A DNA stretch of 64,000 nucleotides from assembly GCF_041714655.1 (NCBI RefSeq), contig NZ_CP168219.1, positions 2,914,001-2,978,000 of the forward strand, given 5' to 3'. Each line of letters opens with the position of its first letter. Position 1 is the first letter of the stretch. The translations under genes were made by a program, and so were the position numbers. This document shows, in pieces, positions 1 through 8,026 of this stretch. A model generated the notes under the pieces. It made no database searches. It was not told the origin of the DNA and saw nothing but the letters and a program-made list of their open reading frames with translations. The stretch comes from Pseudoroseicyclus_A sp041714655 (GTDB lineage Bacteria; Pseudomonadota; Alphaproteobacteria; Rhodobacterales; Rhodobacteraceae).

Positions 1-1523
1 CCCTCGCCGCGGGCGCGATAGCCGATCAGCACCCGTTCGGGCGCGCCGAAGGCGGTGATGGCCTCGGGGGCGAGCCGGGCGCCCACCCAGAGCGTGTCGC
101 CGACCATCGCCGCGCGCGGGTCCTGCATCTCGAAACGGCCGCTGGTGCCGGTCGCGGCGGCGGCGAGGCCGGCCTTCTCGTAGGCCGGGCGGAAGGCGTG
201 CTCGGTGAGGAAGCTGGCGAGGTAGCCCTCGATATCCGCCGCCGAGAAGCCCTCGTGCACGAAGCCGAAGAGCCCCGGCCCGTCGGGCCGGGCGGCGAAG
301 ATCGTCTCGCTGCCGCGGCGGAGCGAGCGCAGGACGCCGCTCGACGTGTCGAAGCTCAGCGTCAGCGCGCCGAGCCGGTGCTCGCCGGCCAGCGGCGCCT
401 CGGGGCGCAGATCGGGCGCGGCGGGCGGCGGCGAGAGGACGGCGCGGATCTCGGGCGGCAGGGCGCGCGTGGCTTTCAGGATCACCGCGTCCTTCTCGGC
501 CCAACTGTCTTCCAGGAGCCGGAAGGCCCCGCCGGCAGCGCGGGCGGCCGAGAAGGCGCGCCGGTCCCAGGCATCGCTGTCGCGCAGGAACACGGCGGAA
601 TCGAGCCCCCAGCTCGGCTCGGCGAGTTCCAGCAGCGTCGCGCCCAGCCGGTGCCGCTCCTCCCCCTCCGGCAGGGCGGCATGGAGCCGCTGGGCCGCGA
701 GGAAGGCGGCGAGCCGCTTCGGCGCGGCGCCCGGCCCGTGGATCATCGTGTCGCCGATTTCGGCGGTGACGAGCGGCAGCCGGTCGCGCACGGGGGCCAG
801 CGCCTCCCAGAAATCCTCCAGCGTCGCGGCGCGCGGCTCGAGCCCGTAGCGCTCGCCGAGCGCCTGACAGGTGGCGATGACCTCGGCCACGTCGGGCGGC
901 GCCCCGTTCGGCGCAACGCGGGCGCTGGCGAGGCCGATCTCCAGCCCCATCGGGCGGATGGTCGCGGCATCGTATCCGGCCATGGCGACGACGATCTCGG
1001 AGCCCTTGGGGCTCCGCCAGCGGAAGACCGGCGGCACGTCGGGCGTCGGCAGCGCCGGGTCGACCTGCAAATGCAGGAAGTCGACTCCTGCGGCGGCGAG
1101 GATGTCGACCGCGCCGATGGACAGGCCCTGCAGCCCGGTCATCGCGGCGCAGCGCGTCCGCCGGCCGAAGCGGCCGTCGAGGCGGAGCGCGATGCCCAAG
1201 GCTTCGGCAAAGAGTTCGGGCGAGGTCAGCTCGGCATGAAGCGTGAAGGGCAACGCGTGCCAGGCGACGCGGCCCTCCTCGATGGCCTGCTCGAGCCGGG
1301 CGACCTCCTCGGGCTCCTGCGTGGCGAGGTGATCGGCGATGACCCAGGCATCGACCGTCCAGACGAAGCCGGGGGCGCCATCGCCGTCGCGCGCGACGAG
1401 GGCGGCGGTATCGAGCGCCATGGGGATGATGTGCTCGTGCCAGCGGCGCCGGACATTCATGGCCAGTGCCGAGCGGCCGAGGCGCAGATCCGGCTTGAAG
1501 AGCACATATAACGGGCCAGACAC
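1..1523 (-). CDS. DUF5054-type glycosyl-hydrolase-like protein (3' part beyond window)
   Basis: About 507 residues are visible; the frame stays open to the left edge, so the C-terminus is missing. The text resembles the DUF5054 family (related to GH38/GH57-type enzymes): FVWTVDAW near residues 53-60, AWHALPFTLHAEL near 87-99, FLHLQVDPALPTPDVP, and later EIGDTMIHGPGAAP. The exact substrate is not known for this family. The GTG at 1523 was chosen because an in-frame TAG lies just upstream and because residues before the ATG at 1460 (FKPDLRLG) align with the family's usual N-terminus. Oddity: family members as I recall them read FKTH-LDIGFTD here, so the His/Asp pair thought to bind metal seems replaced. 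No operon partner is visible. Confidence 0.68.
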   Translation of the reverse strand, partial: MSGPLYVLFKPDLRLGRSALAMNVRRRWHEHIIPMALDTAALVARDGDGAPGFVWTVDAWVIADHLATQEPEEVARLEQAIEEGRVAWHALPFTLHAELTSPELFAEALGIALRLDGRFGRRTRCAAMTGLQGLSIGAVDILAAAGVDFLHLQVDPALPTPDVPPVFRWRSPKGSEIVVAMAGYDAATIRPMGLEIGLASARVAPNGAPPDVAEVIATCQALGERYGLEPRAATLEDFWEALAPVRDRLPLVTAEIGDTMIHGPGAAPKRLAAFLAAQRLHAALPEGEERHRLGATLLELAEPSWGLDSAVFLRDSDAWDRRAFSAARAAGGAFRLLEDSWAEKDAVILKATRALPPEIRAVLSPPPAAPDLRPEAPLAGEHRLGALTLSFDTSSGVLRSLRRGSETIFAARPDGPGLFGFVHEGFSAADIEGYLASFLTEHAFRPAYEKAGLAAAATGTSGRFEMQDPRAAMVGDTLWVGARLAPEAITAFGAPERVLIGYRARGE

Positions 1524-1924
1524 CGGCGCCCCCTATCCCAGCAGCGGCGCCCTCTGTCACCGGGAAAAGGGCCCCGGCGACACCCCCTTGGCGGCCGCGA
1601 AACGCCGGGGTTCTGGCGAATCTCGTAGGCGGAACCGCAGGCTACGACAATCGGCAAGGCGACACTGACGCGATGGTCAATATGCTTTTGCGCCCGGCGC
1701 CGTGGCGCCGCGGCATCAGACCAGCGGCCCCGTGCGGGGGGATGTGATGGGCCTAGGCGCCGGGGCAGGCCCATATGTCGGCTGACATACGGCCGCCGGC
1801 GACGCCCGCCGCCGCGCCTGCCGCCCTCCCGCAGTCGTTCGTGCCCTTGCCCCTTGCGGCCCGCGGCGAAATTCGCCCTTTATCTGCTCACTTGGCACGG
1901 ACCGGCCCGGATCGGAGGCACTTC
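1524..1924. other. gene-free stretch, about 400 bp
   Basis: Lies between the start of the leftward DUF5054-type gene and the rightward ZIP transporter, so it should hold both promoters. I see no clear sigma70 boxes. A small inverted repeat, ATGTC-ggct-GACAT, lies at 1775-1788, and a GC-rich hairpin-capable segment lies near 1698-1715. An upstream extension of the ZIP gene frame begins at an ATG at 1775 but lacks a ribosome-binding site and reads like non-coding GC-rich text. Confidence 0.5.
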
Positions 1925-2707
1925 TTGGACCATCTCTCGCCGATCCTTCTGGGATTTCTCGGCAGCCTTGCCGCGGGGCTCATGACCGCTCTCGGCGCGC
2001 TGCCCGTCCTCTTCGGCCGGGTGCCGGGGCGGGCGATGCGCGATGCGCTTCTCGGGTTCGCGGCCGGGGTCATGCTCTCCGCCTCGTTCTTCTCGCTCAT
2101 CATCCCGGCTCTCGATGCGGGCACCGAGCGCTACGGCGACGGCGCGCTGCCGGCGGCGATCGTCGTGGTGGCGATCCTGCTCGGCATGGGGCTGGTGGCG
2201 CTGATGAACGAGAAGCTGCCGCACGAGCATTTCCGCTCGGGACGCGAGGGGCCGCAATCGGCGTCGCTCCGCCGCATCTGGCTCTTCATCATCGCCATCA
2301 CCATCCACAACTTCCCCGAAGGGCTCGCCGTCGGCGTCGGCTTCGGGGCGGACGGCTTCGCCGGCGGGCTACCGCTCGCCACCGGCATCGGCCTGCAGAA
2401 CGCGCCGGAGGGGCTGGCGGTCGCCGTGGCGCTCCTCGGCGAAGGCTATCCGCGCTGGCGCGCCTGGGGCATCGCGGCGCTGACCGGGCTGGTCGAGCCG
2501 CTCGGCGGCCTGATCGGCGCCGGCGTCATCACCGTCGCGGCGCCGCTCCTGCCCTGGGGGCTCGCCTTCGCCGCGGGCGCGATGCTCTACGTGATCTCGC
2601 ACGAGATCATCCCCGAGACGCACCGCTCCGGCCACCAGAACAAGGCGACCCTCGGGCTCGCCATCGGTCTGGTCCTGATGCTCTTTCTCGACGTCTGGCT
2701 CGGCTGA
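1925..2707 (+). CDS. ZIP family divalent metal transporter
   Basis: A 260-residue inner-membrane protein of the ZIP (ZupT-like) family, which imports zinc and other divalent metals. Both family metal-site helices are visible: HNFPEG at residues 128-133 and QNAPEG at 158-163, with hydrophobic helices on either side and a short charged loop around residues 95-115 (KLPHEHF). The TTG at 1925 was chosen because GGAGG lies at 1914-1918 and the protein then has the usual ZupT length. An in-frame ATG at 1775 would add 50 atypical residues without a good ribosome-binding site. It stands alone. A zinc or iron role is possible; the full znu locus elsewhere in this window suggests zinc may not be its only substrate. 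Confidence 0.85.
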   Translation: MDHLSPILLGFLGSLAAGLMTALGALPVLFGRVPGRAMRDALLGFAAGVMLSASFFSLIIPALDAGTERYGDGALPAAIVVVAILLGMGLVALMNEKLPHEHFRSGREGPQSASLRRIWLFIIAITIHNFPEGLAVGVGFGADGFAGGLPLATGIGLQNAPEGLAVAVALLGEGYPRWRAWGIAALTGLVEPLGGLIGAGVITVAAPLLPWGLAFAAGAMLYVISHEIIPETHRSGHQNKATLGLAIGLVLMLFLDVWLG

Positions 2708-2794
2708 GCCCGGCGCGAATCGGTGCGGCGGGCCGGCCTCCGGCGACGCCCGCGCCGAGCGATGGCCAGAGAAATCCGGCCCCGGGCCTTGCAG

Positions 2795-2824
2795 AGGGCC
2801 CCTATTTTCCGGCCCTTTCTTCAA
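2795..2824 (+). terminator. possible weak rho-independent terminator of the ZIP gene
   Basis: AGGGCC (2795-2800), a ten-base loop and GGCCCT (2811-2816) are followed by a pyrimidine-rich TTCTTC run about 90 bases after the ZIP stop codon. The stem is short and the T-tract interrupted, so this is tentative. Confidence 0.35.
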
Positions 2825-2886
2825 AGGGTATAAAAACTGTTACACGCTGCTTGATTCCGAGGCGGCGATGCGCAAGCAAAGAGCTT

Positions 2887-3450
2887 GTGGGAACTCGGTT
2901 TCATATCACCGGCGCCTCGGGATCGGGCGTGACCACGCTGGGGCGCGCCCTGGCGCAGGCCCTCTCCTGCCCGTCCTTCGACACCGACGACTTCTTCTGG
3001 CTGCCGACCGATCCGCCCTATGCGGAGAAGCGGCCCGTCACCCGACGGCTGGCGCTGATGAACGAGCTGTTCCTCCGCCGGCCCGGCTGGGTGCTCTCCG
3101 GCTCGCTCAACGGATGGGGCGATCCGCTGATTCCGTTCTTCGATGCCGTCGTCTTCGTGACCCTGCCGCCGGAGGAGCGCCTGCGCCGCCTCGCGGCCCG
3201 CGAGGTGCGGCGCTACGGCACCGCGGCCCTGCAGCCCGGCGGGCGCGAGCATGTCGGCCACAAGGCCTTCATGGCCTGGGCCGAGCGCTATGACGACCCG
3301 ACCTTCACCGGGCGCAGCCGGGCCCGGCACGAGGCCTGGTTGTCCGCCCTGCCCTGCCCGGTGATCGAGGTCTCCTCCGACCGGCCGGTGGAGGAGATGG
3401 TGCACGACGTCACGAGCGCCCTCACCCCGCGGGAGCGCATCTCGGCTTGA
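2887..3450 (+). CDS. P-loop NTPase, adenylate-kinase-like
   Basis: About 187 residues. The P-loop GASGSGVTT is at residues 9-17, followed by FDTDDFFWLPTDPP, an arrangement seen in small kinase-like AAA-family proteins of proteobacteria often labelled adenylate or shikimate kinase homologs. SGSLNGWGDPLIPFFD, VFVTLPPEERLRRL and a C-terminal YDDPTFTGRSRARHEAWL block are also typical. The substrate cannot be told from sequence. The GTG at 2887 follows AAAGAG; an in-frame TTG at 2851 would add 12 residues. The stop overlaps the start of the next gene by four bases, implying translational coupling with the uracil-DNA-glycosylase-family protein. Confidence 0.75.
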   Translation: MGTRFHITGASGSGVTTLGRALAQALSCPSFDTDDFFWLPTDPPYAEKRPVTRRLALMNELFLRRPGWVLSGSLNGWGDPLIPFFDAVVFVTLPPEERLRRLAAREVRRYGTAALQPGGREHVGHKAFMAWAERYDDPTFTGRSRARHEAWLSALPCPVIEVSSDRPVEEMVHDVTSALTPRERISA

Positions 3451-4058
3451 CCGGCCCCAAAGAGCCCGAAACCGCGGACGACCTCGTCACCCAGATCGCC
3501 GCCTGCCGCCTCTGCGCCCCGCGCTTCGCCGCCACCGCCACGCAACATGCCCCGCGGCCCGTGCCGTGGTTCCGCTCGGGCGCCCGGATCCTCATCGCCG
3601 GGCAGGCGCCCGGCAAGCGCGTGCACGGCTCCGGGCGGCCCTTCACCGACCCGTCGGGAGACAGGCTCCGCGATTGGCTGGGCATAGGCGAGGAGGTCTT
3701 CTATGACCGCTCGCGCGTGGCCATCGTGCCGATGGCCTTCTGCTTCCCCGGCTACAATGCCGCGGGCGCCGACCTCCCGCCGCCGGCGATCTGCTCGGCC
3801 ACCTGGCACGGGCGGGTCATGGCGGCGCTGCCCGAGGTGCGGCTGAAGGTGCTCGTCGGCGCGGCTGCGATCAACTGGCACCTTGGCCCCGGCGGGCGGA
3901 TGTCCGATAGGGTGGCGGCGTGGCGCGACCACGCCCCGGAGGTCTTTCCGCTGCCGCATCCCTCGTGGCGCAACAACGCCTGGCTCCGGCGCAACCCCTG
4001 GCTCGCGGACGAGGTGCTGCCGGCGCTCCGCGCCCGGGTGAAGGAGATACTTGGATGA
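3447..4058 (+). CDS. uracil-DNA glycosylase family protein
   Basis: 203 residues. The family signature GQAPGKRVH (residues 52-60) lies in the region that forms the active-site loop of UDG-superfamily enzymes, and the second substrate-binding motif appears as PHPSW at about 170-174. A CxxC pair (C20, C23) precedes the fold, but the four-cysteine iron-sulfur set of classical family 4 UDGs is not obvious. Such proteins excise uracil or other damaged bases from DNA, but this subgroup is uncharacterised. It starts at TTG overlapping the upstream TGA (TTGA). The following SseB-like gene begins at 4055 inside its stop region, so the three genes appear to be one operon. Confidence 0.8.
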   Translation: MTGPKEPETADDLVTQIAACRLCAPRFAATATQHAPRPVPWFRSGARILIAGQAPGKRVHGSGRPFTDPSGDRLRDWLGIGEEVFYDRSRVAIVPMAFCFPGYNAAGADLPPPAICSATWHGRVMAALPEVRLKVLVGAAAINWHLGPGGRMSDRVAAWRDHAPEVFPLPHPSWRNNAWLRRNPWLADEVLPALRARVKEILG

Positions 4059-4825
4059 CCGAGACGACCGAGCTCGATACCGCCTTCGCGGCGATGGAGG
4101 CCGGCGGCGATGCCGCAAGGCTGGCCTGGTACGGCACGCTCGCCAACCAGATCCTGCTCCTCCTGCTGGAGGGCGAGCCCGAGGGCGAGAGCGTCGAGCC
4201 CCGCATCGCCCGCGTCGAGGGCGCGCCCTATGCGCTCGCCTTCGACAGCGAGGAAAAGCTGGCGGAGTTCGCGGAGGAGGTCGCCTCGAGCGCCGCCCTG
4301 CCCGGCCGCGTGCTGGCGCAGATGCTGGCGGGGCAAGGGCTCGGCCTCGCGGTGAATCTCGGCGCCGCCTCGGCGCAGCTCCTGCCGCCCTCCGCCGTGA
4401 CCTGGCTGGTGGAGACGCTGACGGAGGAGGCGGAGGAGATCGGCATCCACCCGGGCGTCCTCACCCCGCCGCGCGCGCTGCCCGAGGGGCTGGTCGCGGC
4501 GCTGGAGGGCAAGCTCGCGGGGCTCGCCGGCCTCGCCGCCTCGGCCTGGCTGGCGGAGGCGGAGGCGGGGCGGCTGGTGCTGGCCTTCCTTGCGACGCAG
4601 CCGGGGGCCGAGCGGGCGCTCGCCGGCGCCATGCGCGAGGCGCTGGCGTTCTCGGGCGCGGAGGTGGAGCTCGACGTGGCGTTCCTCTCGGGCCGCGACG
4701 GGCTCTCGGCGGCGGCCGAGGCGAATGGCGTGGAGCTCACGCTGACCGCGCCGCCGGAGCCGGAAGAGCCGGAGCCGGTCGTGCCGCCGGGGATGGACCC
4801 GTCGAAGCCGCCCAAGATCCGGTGA
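4055..4825 (+). CDS. SseB family protein
   Basis: 256 residues, acidic and Ala/Leu/Glu-rich, with the SseB N-terminal-domain pattern LLLLLEGEPEGE...PYALAFDSEEKLAEFA...ALPGRVLAQMLAGQGLGLAVNLG. SseB-fold proteins are soluble; in E. coli the name is tied to serine sensitivity, but the biochemical role of the alphaproteobacterial group is unknown to me. The ATG at 4055 overlaps the upstream stop by four bases. The C-terminus ends in a Pro/Glu-rich tail (PPEPEEPEPVVPPGMDPSKPP). A dispersed repeat follows 21 bases after the stop and separates this gene from the convergent ABC transporter operon. Confidence 0.75.
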   Translation: MTETTELDTAFAAMEAGGDAARLAWYGTLANQILLLLLEGEPEGESVEPRIARVEGAPYALAFDSEEKLAEFAEEVASSAALPGRVLAQMLAGQGLGLAVNLGAASAQLLPPSAVTWLVETLTEEAEEIGIHPGVLTPPRALPEGLVAALEGKLAGLAGLAASAWLAEAEAGRLVLAFLATQPGAERALAGAMREALAFSGAEVELDVAFLSGRDGLSAAAEANGVELTLTAPPEPEEPEPVVPPGMDPSKPPKIR

Positions 4826-4846
4826 GCGGCCGCGAGGCGTAGGGTG

Positions 4847-5116
4847 GGCGTAGGGTGGGTTTTCAACCCACCGTGGCGCCACGGTGGCGCGGTGCCCCCG
4901 CCCGGTGCGCGCCGTAGGCGCAGGGCGAGCGCCGGCCCGTCCCGCGGGCTGGCGCTCCCGAGGGGCAGCGCAACGCTTCAAGCGAGGATGTGGCGGCACC
5001 ATAAAGCGCGATGCGGCGACGGTAGGAGCGCCAACCCCCGGGCCGGCGCTCGCCCTGCGCGGCAGCGTTTGTCCCGGTTGAGATGTGGGCGGTGGGTTGA
5101 AAACCCACCCTACGCC
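4847..5116 (+). repeat. dispersed palindromic element, copy A (complete, MITE-like)
   Basis: A 270-bp unit bounded by perfect 26-bp terminal inverted repeats (4847-4872 and 5091-5116), each itself a small hairpin of the form GGGTGGGTT-ttc-AACCCACC. Inside lies a second perfect 22-bp inverted repeat (4918-4939 with 5039-5060), extended by a 9-bp pair TGGCGCTCC/GGAGCGCCA. The central loop contains ACCATAAAGCGC (4998-5009). Just left of the element a partial duplication of its tip, GGCGTAGGGTGG, is present. It lies between the convergent SseB and ABC transporter genes. It encodes no credible protein; ORFs across it are repeat artefacts. Four more copies occur in this window. Confidence 0.9.
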
Positions 5117-5130
5117 GGCGGCCTCTCCCC

Positions 5131-6246
5131 CTAGCCTTCCAGCACCAGCCCCACATCCTCAGGCCAGGTGATCTCCACCGGCGCGCCGAGGCGCTCCAGC
5201 CGGGCGGTGTCATTGGCGGCAACCACGCGGAGGGGCGCGGCGAGGCCGGGCACCTCCACCAGATAGTGGATCCGGTCGCCGAGATAGACGGCCTCCTGCA
5301 CCTTGCCCGCCAGCCGGTTGGCGGAGGTGCCGCCTCCTTCGGGCGCGCCCAGGCGCAGCCGCTCGGGGCGGAGCGCCAGATGCGCCTTCGCGCCGGCCGG
5401 CAGGGCCGCCGGCGCCACGATCGGGCCGAGCGGCCCGGAGTCAACCGCCCGGGGGCCGGTCACCGTCACCGGAATGAGGTTCATCGAGCCGAGGAACTCC
5501 GCCACCTCCCGGTTTGCCGGCCGCTCGTAGAGGTCCTGAGGGCTGCCCACCTGCAGGATCCGCCCGGCGGAGACGATGGCGATCCGGTCGGAGAGCGTCA
5601 TCGCCTCCTCCTGGTCATGCGTCACGAAGACGAAGGTGATCCCGAGCGTCCGCTGCATGGCGCGGAGCTCGAGCTGCATCTCCTCGCGGAGCTTCTTGTC
5701 GAGCGCCGAGAGCGGCTCGTCGAGCAGCAGCACCTTCGGCCGCATCACCAGCGCCCGCGCCAGCGCCACCCGCTGCCGCTGCCCGCCCGAGAGCGCGTGC
5801 GAATTGCGACGGGCATAGCCCTCGAGCTTCACCAGCCGCAGCGCCTCCTCGATGCGGGCGCGGGCCTCGGCCTTGCCGATCTTGAGGTTCCTCAGGCCGT
5901 AGCCGATGTTCTCCTCGACATTGAGATGCGGGAAGATCGCATAGCTCTGGAAGACCATGTTGGTCGGCCGCCGGTTGGCCGGCACGCCGACCACATCCTG
6001 CCCGTCGATCAGCAGCCGCCCGGACGAGGGCGTCTCGATCCCCGCGAGAATGCGCAGCAGCGTGGTCTTGCCGCAGCCCGAGGCGCCGAGCAGCGAGAAG
6101 AACTCCCCGCGCGCGATGGCAAGGTCGATGCCGCTGAGCGCCGGCACGCCGCCGAAGCTCTTCGAGATCGCCTCGATGCGGATCAGCGGGTCGGCGCCCA
6201 GGGCCGCCTCGGCGACGGCATCGGTCAGGGCATCGGTCGGGGCCAT
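5131..6246 (-). CDS. potA: ABC transporter ATP-binding protein, spermidine/putrescine (PotA) type
   Basis: 371 residues. Walker A GASGCGKTT at residues 54-62, Q-loop VFQSYAIFPH, signature LSGGQRQRVALARAL, Walker B VLLLDEPLSALD, and a C-terminal TOBE-like regulatory domain (about residues 270-371, HLALRPERLRLG). It energises the two permeases upstream and is the last gene of a four-gene leftward operon (binding protein, permease, permease, ATPase) with one base between it and the preceding permease. The family is known for polyamine uptake, but close relatives carry other organic cations or amino-acid derivatives, and the divergent amidohydrolase hints at a wider substrate. The symbol reflects family resemblance, not proven specificity. 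Confidence 0.85.
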   Translation of the reverse strand: MAPTDALTDAVAEAALGADPLIRIEAISKSFGGVPALSGIDLAIARGEFFSLLGASGCGKTTLLRILAGIETPSSGRLLIDGQDVVGVPANRRPTNMVFQSYAIFPHLNVEENIGYGLRNLKIGKAEARARIEEALRLVKLEGYARRNSHALSGGQRQRVALARALVMRPKVLLLDEPLSALDKKLREEMQLELRAMQRTLGITFVFVTHDQEEAMTLSDRIAIVSAGRILQVGSPQDLYERPANREVAEFLGSMNLIPVTVTGPRAVDSGPLGPIVAPAALPAGAKAHLALRPERLRLGAPEGGGTSANRLAGKVQEAVYLGDRIHYLVEVPGLAAPLRVVAANDTARLERLGAPVEITWPEDVGLVLEG

Positions 6247-6247
6247 G

Positions 6248-7045
6248 TCAGAGATCTCCGGGATTGTCGGATTGGACGCCCCGCCGGCGGATCACCTCGG
6301 CCAGGACGACGAGCGCCGTCGAGGCGACGAGGATGAGCGAGCCCAGGGCCAGCGTGCCGGGCAGCGAATTGGGGAAGCGGAGCTGCGAGTAGAGATAGAC
6401 GGGCAGCGTGTTCTCGGTGCCCGTCAGGAAGAAGGCGATGACGAATTCATCGAAGGAGATGATGAAGCCGAGCAGCAGCGACGAGATGATCCCGGGCCCG
6501 GCGAGCGGGAAGGTCAGCCGCCAGAAGGTCTGCATCGGCGAGCAGCCGAGGTCGCGGCTCGCCTCCTCCAGCGCCGCATCGAAGCCCTCGAGCCGCGAGA
6601 CGAGCACGGAGAGGCAGAAGGGCAGGCAGATGACGACATGGCCGGCCGCCACGGTCCAGAGCGAGAGCTGGATGCCGAGGAACCGCAGCACGATCACCAG
6701 AAGCGCCACCGCCATGACGATCGAGGGAATGACGAGCGGCAGCATCATGAACGACAGCACCGCCGGCTTGCCGGGGAAGCGGTGCCGCGTCACCGCGATT
6801 GCAGCAGGGACGGCGAGGGCGGTCGCCAGCACCGACACGCCGGCCGCGATCTTCAGCGAATTGACGAGCGCGTCGAGCAGCGGCTTCTGCCCCCAGAGCC
6901 CCGCGTAATGCCGGAGCGTGAAGCCGGCCATCGGGAAGGTGGCAAAATTGCTGTCGTTGACGCTGAAGAGCGGCAGGATCAGCACCGGCCCGTAGATGAA
7001 GGCGATGAAGAAGACGGCATAGACCGTCAGGCCCCAGCCCCTCAC
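6248..7045 (-). CDS. potC: ABC transporter permease, PotC type
   Basis: 265 residues, a six-helix inner-membrane permease of the binding-protein-dependent transport superfamily. The first helix follows MRGWGLTVYAVFFIAFIYGPVLILPLFS. The EAA loop that docks with the ATPase is EEASRDLGCSPMQTFWRLTFP, around residues 160-180. The start overlaps the stop of the upstream permease by four bases (ATGA-type junction), and the ATPase gene follows after one base, so the subunits are translationally coupled. Substrate assignment rests on family only. Confidence 0.85.
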   Translation of the reverse strand: MRGWGLTVYAVFFIAFIYGPVLILPLFSVNDSNFATFPMAGFTLRHYAGLWGQKPLLDALVNSLKIAAGVSVLATALAVPAAIAVTRHRFPGKPAVLSFMMLPLVIPSIVMAVALLVIVLRFLGIQLSLWTVAAGHVVICLPFCLSVLVSRLEGFDAALEEASRDLGCSPMQTFWRLTFPLAGPGIISSLLLGFIISFDEFVIAFFLTGTENTLPVYLYSQLRFPNSLPGTLALGSLILVASTALVVLAEVIRRRGVQSDNPGDL

Positions 7046-8022
7046 GACGCCCGCCTCGCCCGCATCCGCCAGTAGCCGATGAGGGTCAGGAAGATCAGCA
7101 CCAGCGACCCGATGATGAGCATCATCACGATGGAGACGGCGGCCCCCATCGGCGCGTTGTTCTGCTTGGTGAAGAGCTGCTGCACGAGCGAGCCGATCAT
7201 CGTCCCCCCCGGGCCGCCGACGAGCTCAGGCGTCACGTAATCCCCCACGGTGGGGATGAAGACGAGGAGCGCCGCCGAGATGGTGCCCGGCATCGAGAGC
7301 GGCAGCGTGATGCGGCGGAAGCGCTTCCACTTGCTGTCGCCGAGGTCGCTCGCCGCCTCCAGCATCGTCCGGTCGATCTTCTCGAGGCTGACGTAGATGG
7401 GCAGGACGATGAACGACACCCAGGAATGCGCCAGCGTGATCATCACGGCGCCCGGGTTGTAGAGCAGGAAGTCGAGCGGCTGGTCGATGATCCCGAGCGA
7501 CATGAGCCCCGAGTTGATGGCGCCGTTGAAGCCAAGGACGACCTTCCACGAGAAGACGCGGAGGAGATACGACGTCCAGAACGGCACCGTCAGCAGGATG
7601 ATCCAGGCCGCCTTGTTCCGCTTCACGCGGAAGGCGAGGAAATAGGCCATCGGATAGGCGAGAAGGATCGTCGCCACCGTTGCCGTCAGCGACATCACCA
7701 GCGACTTGATGATGAGGATCGCCGGCACCGGATAGGCGAGGTGGAAATGGATGCCCATCCACACGATCTCGCGGTCCGACGGCTCGATGAGCCGCCAGTA
7801 ATTGGCGAGCGTCGGCGTCCGGTCGAGCGTGAAGCCCGATTGCGTCCAGAAGCTGAGGACGATCAGCGCCGCCAGCGGCAGCGCCAGCATGGCGATCATC
7901 AGAAGGAGGGCGGGGGACAGAAGGCCGAAGCCGGTCAGCGCCTCGCGCCGCCGGCCCGGATCCCTGCCGCGGCGGGGGCCGAGAAGCCCGGCCCGCGCCG
8001 CCGTGTCTGCAACTTCGACCAT
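7042..8022 (-). CDS. potB: ABC transporter permease, PotB type
   Basis: 326 residues, longer than PotC because of an N-terminal cytoplasmic stretch rich in Arg (about 30 residues) before the first helix LLSPALLLMIAMLALPLAALIVL. Its EAA motif is LEAASDLGDSKWKRFRRITLP. A large periplasmic loop around residues 60-95 (TPTLANYWRLIEPSD) is typical of the first permease of these systems. It begins four bases after the binding-protein stop codon and overlaps the next permease. Membrane channel subunit; polyamine-like substrate inferred. Confidence 0.85.
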   Translation of the reverse strand: MVEVADTAARAGLLGPRRGRDPGRRREALTGFGLLSPALLLMIAMLALPLAALIVLSFWTQSGFTLDRTPTLANYWRLIEPSDREIVWMGIHFHLAYPVPAILIIKSLVMSLTATVATILLAYPMAYFLAFRVKRNKAAWIILLTVPFWTSYLLRVFSWKVVLGFNGAINSGLMSLGIIDQPLDFLLYNPGAVMITLAHSWVSFIVLPIYVSLEKIDRTMLEAASDLGDSKWKRFRRITLPLSMPGTISAALLVFIPTVGDYVTPELVGGPGGTMIGSLVQQLFTKQNNAPMGAAVSIVMMLIIGSLVLIFLTLIGYWRMRARRAS

Positions 8023-8026
8023 GGTT

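Noticed and set aside
1775..1924. Upstream ATG extension of the ZIP transporter
   Set aside because: No ribosome-binding site, atypical N-terminal text; the TTG at 1925 has GGAGG at good spacing and gives normal length.
4847..5116. Small ORFs inside the dispersed repeat (with RRRRASAGPSRG-like text) as proteins
   Set aside because: Same text recurs with each repeat copy on both strands; it reflects repeat sequence, not coding selection.
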